Shown: one piece after another, positions 29,155 to 32,054 of the stretch | Numbering within the stretch: position 1 is the stretch's first letter | How the letters are laid out: each line of letters starts with the position of its first letter | Assembly (NCBI GenBank): GCA_030627145.1 | Contig: DAOUSQ010000001.1 | Span: 1 to 32,054 of the forward strand | Reading direction: 5' to 3' | Origin: Syntrophomonadaceae bacterium | Lineage (GTDB): Bacteria > Bacillota_B > Syntrophomonadia > Syntrophomonadales > Syntrophomonadaceae | DNA length: 32,054 nucleotides | Notes under the pieces: model-generated | What the model was told of the DNA's origin: nothing | Databases searched by the model: none | Seen by the model: only the letters and a program-made list of their open reading frames with translations | Made by a program: the position numbers and the translations under genes

Positions 29155-30010
29155 AAGTAGAAAATATTTCTTATGTATATCAGAAAGGGACTCCGTTTGA
29201 AAAGACAGCACTAAAAGATATATCCTTTACCATAAATGACACAGAAATACTTGGCATAATAGGAGCGGAAGGGTCAGGGAAATCAACGCTTTTACAGATG
29301 TTAAATGGTCTATTTAAACCTTCCCGGGGGAGAATAATAGTAGATGACCGGGATATTAGCACCTTGAGTAAAAAAGAATTACCCGGCCTTCGTCAGAAGG
29401 TGGGGCTTGTATTCCAGTACCCGGAACAGCAGATTTTTGAATTAACAGTTTATGATGAAGTTGCCTTTGGGCCCAAAAATATGGGGTTAAATTCCCGGGA
29501 GGTTGACAGGAGAGTTAAAGAAGCGTTATTGAAAGTAGACTTGTCTTATGATTTATTTAAGGAGAGGTTGACCAGTACCCTGAGTAGTGGCGAGAAACGA
29601 AGGGTTGCCATTGCAGGAATACTGGCATTAAAGCCCCGTTACCTCTTGCTTGATGAACCAACGATCGGACTTGATTTCGAGGGACGCACAGCCCTTCTAA
29701 ATAATCTCCAATTATTAAACAGGGAGTACAAGACAACCATAGTAATTGTATCACACAGCTTGAGTTACCTTCTCAAAATATGTGATAGGATTATTTTGTT
29801 AAAAATGGAACTATATTCTTGGCTGAAGGTTTTAGTTCATTATTTAAGCTTTATGAACTATTAAAAGACCAGTGCATAGAGCTTCCTGTTGTTCAGGAAT
29901 TAATATTTCAGCTGAATAAAAGAGGCTGGGAATTGTCTACATCAATAAGAACACCGGAGGAGGCAAGCAAAGAAATAGCTAAAAAGTTAGACGTTAAAGG
30001 TGAGACGTAA
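29145..30010 (+). pseudogene. ecfA2: ECF transporter ATPase EcfA2, split by a -1 frameshift
   Basis: Partner ATPase of EcfA1. The first frame (29145-29864, 239 residues) has Walker A GAEGSGKST at 40-48, Q-loop VFQYPEQQ (Gln91), signature LSSGE at 146-150, Walker B YLLLDEP with Glu171, and His204. After CDRIILLK (residue 220) the sequence turns into unrelated MELYSWLKV and stops. In the -1 frame, from the A5 run at 29801-29805, it continues KNGTIFLAEGFSSLFKLYEL and on to KRGWELSTSIRTPEEASKEI, ending at 30010. Joined, the product is 288 residues, the normal length. One missing A would explain it: a real mutation, a read error in a homopolymer, or slippage during expression. All nucleotide-binding motifs lie before the break; the C-terminal domain is lost. 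Confidence 0.88.
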
Positions 30011-30054
30011 GAAGTTAAAGGTGAGACGTAAGAAGTTAAACGTGAGACGTAAGG
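29993..30054. repeat. Three tandem 21-bp repeats at the end of ecfA2
   Basis: Units starting GTTAAAGGTGAGACGTAA lie at 29993-30013 and 30014-30034 (identical) and 30035-30054 (one substitution, truncated). The ecfA2 frame ends within the first unit. Similar words occur at 24990-25009, at 30118-30144 (GTTAGAGGC...GAGGTGTAAGAC), and in reverse at about 31164-31190, so this is a dispersed family. Confidence 0.75.
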
Positions 30055-30082
30055 CGTAGAAATCCCCGACCCCGACCCTGTT

Positions 30083-30108
30083 GTAGGGGCAGACCCACGT
30101 GTCTGCCC
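30083..30108. repeat. GTAGGGG hairpin repeat in the ecfA2-ecfT spacer
   Basis: GGGCAGAC (30087-30094) pairs perfectly with GTCTGCCC (30101-30108) around CCACGT, preceded by GTAG. It resembles GTAGGGGAGAC at 25315-25325 inside the MITE-like element. GTAGGGGC-type hairpins are known as dispersed repeats in many bacteria. The rest of the 210-bp spacer to ecfT shows no gene or clear promoter. Confidence 0.6.
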
Positions 30109-30220
30109 GGCCGAACGTTAGAGGCGAAGGGCGAGGTGTAAGACAGTTTTGGGCTCCTTTTGTGTATGTAATAACCAACCTAAATGTTAGAAGGAATAGG
30201 ATTGTTGAGAGGTAAGTGCA

Positions 30221-31012
30221 ATGTTTAATGACATCAGTTTAGGTCAGTATATACCGGCACAGTCAATACTGCATGAACTCGATTCCAGGAGTAAAGTAAT
30301 AGCAACATTTCTACTAATGCTGGCGGTTTTCATGGCAACTTTTCCTGTACAGCTGGGGATACTCCTTCTAGTAACTATCATTCTGGTAAGATTCAGCGGA
30401 ATAAACATAACTAACTACGTGAAAGCTATAAGACCATTTCTTTTTATTATTATAGTAACTTTGTTACTGCAGATTATATTTATAAGGGGAAGAATATTTC
30501 TTGATTTATATCTATTTAGTATAAGTGTAGAAGGGCTGCAGGCTGCAGCTGCCCTGACTCTTCGTCTTATAATAATCATTTTTCTGGTCAGTCTCTTAAC
30601 CATGACCACAACTCCAATGGCTATTACAGGTGGTTTGGAAAAAATAATGGGACCCTTTAAGAAATTGGGTTTTCCAACACATGAACTGATTATGATAATG
30701 ACTATAAGTCTCAGGTTTATACCTATATTTATGGAGGAAGCCAGCCGGATAAAAAGAGCACAGATGTGTAGAGGGGCAGTTTTCAGGCAGGGAAGCCTGG
30801 TGCGAAGAACAAAAAGTCTTATATCTGTTTTGATACCTCTTTTTAATAATTCTTTCAAGCGGGCACATGACCTGACTCAGGCAATGGAATCAAGATCTTA
30901 CCACGGAAGAGAAGGCCGAAGCCACATGTATGATTCTAAAATGAAGATAACGGATTATCTTTATATGTTTTTATTATCAGGAACAGCACTTATAATAATT
31001 ATTCTTAATTAA
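30221..31012 (+). CDS. ecfT: ECF transporter transmembrane subunit EcfT
   Basis: Membrane scaffold that links the two ATPases to substrate-binding S components; 263 residues with about five to six hydrophobic helices. The N-terminus reads SILHELDSRSKVIATFLLML. The two coupling motifs are AQMCRGA (Cys183-Arg184-Gly185) and AMESRSYHG (Ser224-Arg225-Ser226); the family usually has Ala-Arg-Gly or similar, so the arginines are kept but the flanks differ. ATG lies 8 nt after GAGAGGTAAG. It normally abuts ecfA2; here 210 bp of repeats separate them. No S component is in the window. Confidence 0.93.
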   Translation: MFNDISLGQYIPAQSILHELDSRSKVIATFLLMLAVFMATFPVQLGILLLVTIILVRFSGINITNYVKAIRPFLFIIIVTLLLQIIFIRGRIFLDLYLFSISVEGLQAAAALTLRLIIIIFLVSLLTMTTTPMAITGGLEKIMGPFKKLGFPTHELIMIMTISLRFIPIFMEEASRIKRAQMCRGAVFRQGSLVRRTKSLISVLIPLFNNSFKRAHDLTQAMESRSYHGREGRSHMYDSKMKITDYLYMFLLSGTALIIIILN

Positions 31013-31273
31013 TAACCCAACTTTCGCAGTTGAAAATACCTAATTTAAAGTAATACTAAAATATGGATGTTTTTTTCTCAATTCTCAAGAATAAAAAGTG
31101 AGGAGTGAGGAGTTCTTGTACGCAAGATTTTTCTATATTCAATGATTATTCGCTTAATCCTAACGTCTTATGTCTACCCCCTCACCTATTACTAAAATAA
31201 CACTATTTTGGGAAAAAATAATTTTCAGTCAAGTGCGCAAGTTGTATTAACAACCTTAAGGAGAACGCAAACA
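31013..31273 (+). other. ecfT-truA spacer, no gene seen
   Basis: This 261-bp AT-rich spacer has no gene. CTTTCGCAGTTGAA at 31021-31034 resembles the right end of the element at 25426-25443 read as TTTTCGCAGTGGAA. A stretch near 31164-31190 is like the 21-bp repeat on the other strand. Small stems CTTG-TACG-CAAG (about 31123-31134) and GTTGT-ATTA-ACAAC (near 31241-31254) are seen. I see no convincing promoter for truA and no terminator for ecfT. Confidence 0.4.
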
Positions 31274-32020
31274 ATGAAAAGAATAAAGATGGTAATTGAA
31301 TATGATGGTAGCAATTATCACGGGTTTCAAATTCAAAAAAATGCTCATACAGTGCAGGCGGAGCTAGAACAAAGAATATTTGAGCTTACCGGGGAGAATA
31401 TTTCCATTCTCTGTGCGGGTCGTACTGATGCCGGGGTACATGCTCTGGGACAGGTAATAGCTTTTGACACGGTATCTACTATACCACCTGAAAAATGGAA
31501 AATTGCATTAAACAGTGTCTTACCAGCGGACATCCGGGTTTTAAGTAGCTGCGAAGTAAAAGAGGATTTTCATCCCCGGCTTAATGCAGTAAAAAAACGT
31601 TATTCATACTTCATTTACAGGTGCGAAAATGGTCAAACCTTTTACCGGAAATATGCACTATGCAATACAGAACAATTGGATATTAAAGCAATGCAAGAAG
31701 GCTGTCAGCTTATAGAAGGTCGCAAAAACTTCAAGTCTTTCTGCGCCAGTGGGTCTTCAGTAAAAAATCATGAAAGATTTGTAAGTACCTGCAGGTTAAA
31801 AGAGAATGGCCCCTTTATAAAGATGGAAATAGAAGCCAATGGTTTTTTATATAATATGGTAAGAATAATAATGGGAACCATATTGGAAGTAGGTAGGGGA
31901 GATTACCCTGCCCAGCATATTAAAGAAATTATTACTACCCGGGACAGGGCAATGGCTGGGGCTACAGCACCACCGCAGGGCCTTTTCCTGGTTGAGGTAA
32001 TTTATCCTGAGGATGTTTAA
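31274..32020 (+). CDS. truA: tRNA pseudouridine synthase A
   Basis: Converts uridines 38-40 in the tRNA anticodon arm to pseudouridine; 248 residues. The catalytic aspartate is Asp52 in AGRTDAGVHALGQ; other motifs are IEYDGSNYHGFQ, NAVKKRYSYFIY and the C-terminal ANGFLYNMVRIIMGTILEVG (20 residues). The frame is open from 31208, but ATG 31274, 10 nt after AAGGAG (31258-31263), begins the family's MKRIKMVIEYDG, so I take it. In Firmicutes rplM and rpsI usually follow, beyond this window. Confidence 0.95.
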   Translation: MKRIKMVIEYDGSNYHGFQIQKNAHTVQAELEQRIFELTGENISILCAGRTDAGVHALGQVIAFDTVSTIPPEKWKIALNSVLPADIRVLSSCEVKEDFHPRLNAVKKRYSYFIYRCENGQTFYRKYALCNTEQLDIKAMQEGCQLIEGRKNFKSFCASGSSVKNHERFVSTCRLKENGPFIKMEIEANGFLYNMVRIIMGTILEVGRGDYPAQHIKEIITTRDRAMAGATAPPQGLFLVEVIYPEDV

Positions 32021-32033
32021 CAAGAATACAGAT

Positions 32034-32054
32034 TTGATTCCACTGCAAAAAGGT
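32034..32054. mobile_element. Left end of a second inverted-repeat element, cut by the window
   Basis: TTGATTCCACTGCAAAAA at 32034-32051, followed by G, matches the left end of the element at 25280-25443 with one mismatch in 19. It begins 13 bp after the truA stop. The rest of this copy lies beyond the window. Confidence 0.5.

Noticed and set aside
29801..29807. Programmed -1 frameshift site in ecfA2
   Set aside because: The site (TTA AAA ATG) is not a standard slippery heptamer and I see no strong downstream structure. A mutation or read error is simpler, though slippage is not excluded.

Overview
The window is a nearly continuous, single-strand (+) block of bacterial translation and transcription genes in the order rpoB-rpoC, the str cluster (L7Ae-like, rpsL, rpsG, fusA, tuf), the S10/spc/alpha clusters (rpsJ to rplQ), then an ECF-transporter energy module (ecfA1, ecfA2, ecfT) and truA. 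Gene order, frequent GTG/TTG starts with strong AGGAGG-type ribosome binding sites, zinc-type S14 and S4, an L7Ae-like gene before rpsL, a KOW-domain gene between adk and infA, and a cysteine insertion in EF-Tu all point to a Firmicute of the class Clostridia, probably near Syntrophomonadaceae/Peptococcaceae. That placement is inference; no database search was possible. The DNA is moderately AT-rich, and I see no tRNA, rRNA or CRISPR.

Layout. 1-804: an unrecognised signal-peptide/membrane protein with its own promoter, sitting where rplL or a methyltransferase gene is often found. 823-7928: promoter, leader hairpin, rpoB and rpoC. 7976-12851: second promoter, L7Ae-like, rpsL, rpsG, fusA, tuf. 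12852-24333: a three-hairpin leader, then rpsJ through secY and adk. 24333-24760: the wreck of map (methionine aminopeptidase) and a KOW protein. 24761-28334: infA, rpmJ, rpsM, rpsK, rpsD, rpoA, rplQ. 28336-31012: the ECF module. 31274-32020: truA.

The core proteins look intact and standard: the rifampicin-binding residues of RpoB and Lys43/Lys88 of S12 are wild type. The unusual material lies in the joints. (1) map has collapsed to a 116-bp remnant keeping only its first ~15 and last ~22 codons, with a plausible deletion between GCAGGT repeats; the next gene then has no normal start codon and probably begins at AUU. (2) The ECF module looks damaged: ecfA2 is split by a -1 frameshift at an A5 run, EcfA1 has proline where the Q-loop glutamine belongs, EcfT has altered coupling motifs, and ecfA2 and ecfT are separated by 210 bp of repeats. 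(3) Many spacers in this highly expressed block hold short repeats: a 164-bp element with 18-bp inverted ends (a second copy starts at the right edge), an inverted-repeat element between rpsZ and rpsH with a relative before rplD, 21-bp tandem repeats, and GTAGGGG hairpins. I see no wholly new system; the best leads are the decaying map and ECF genes and the repeat families.
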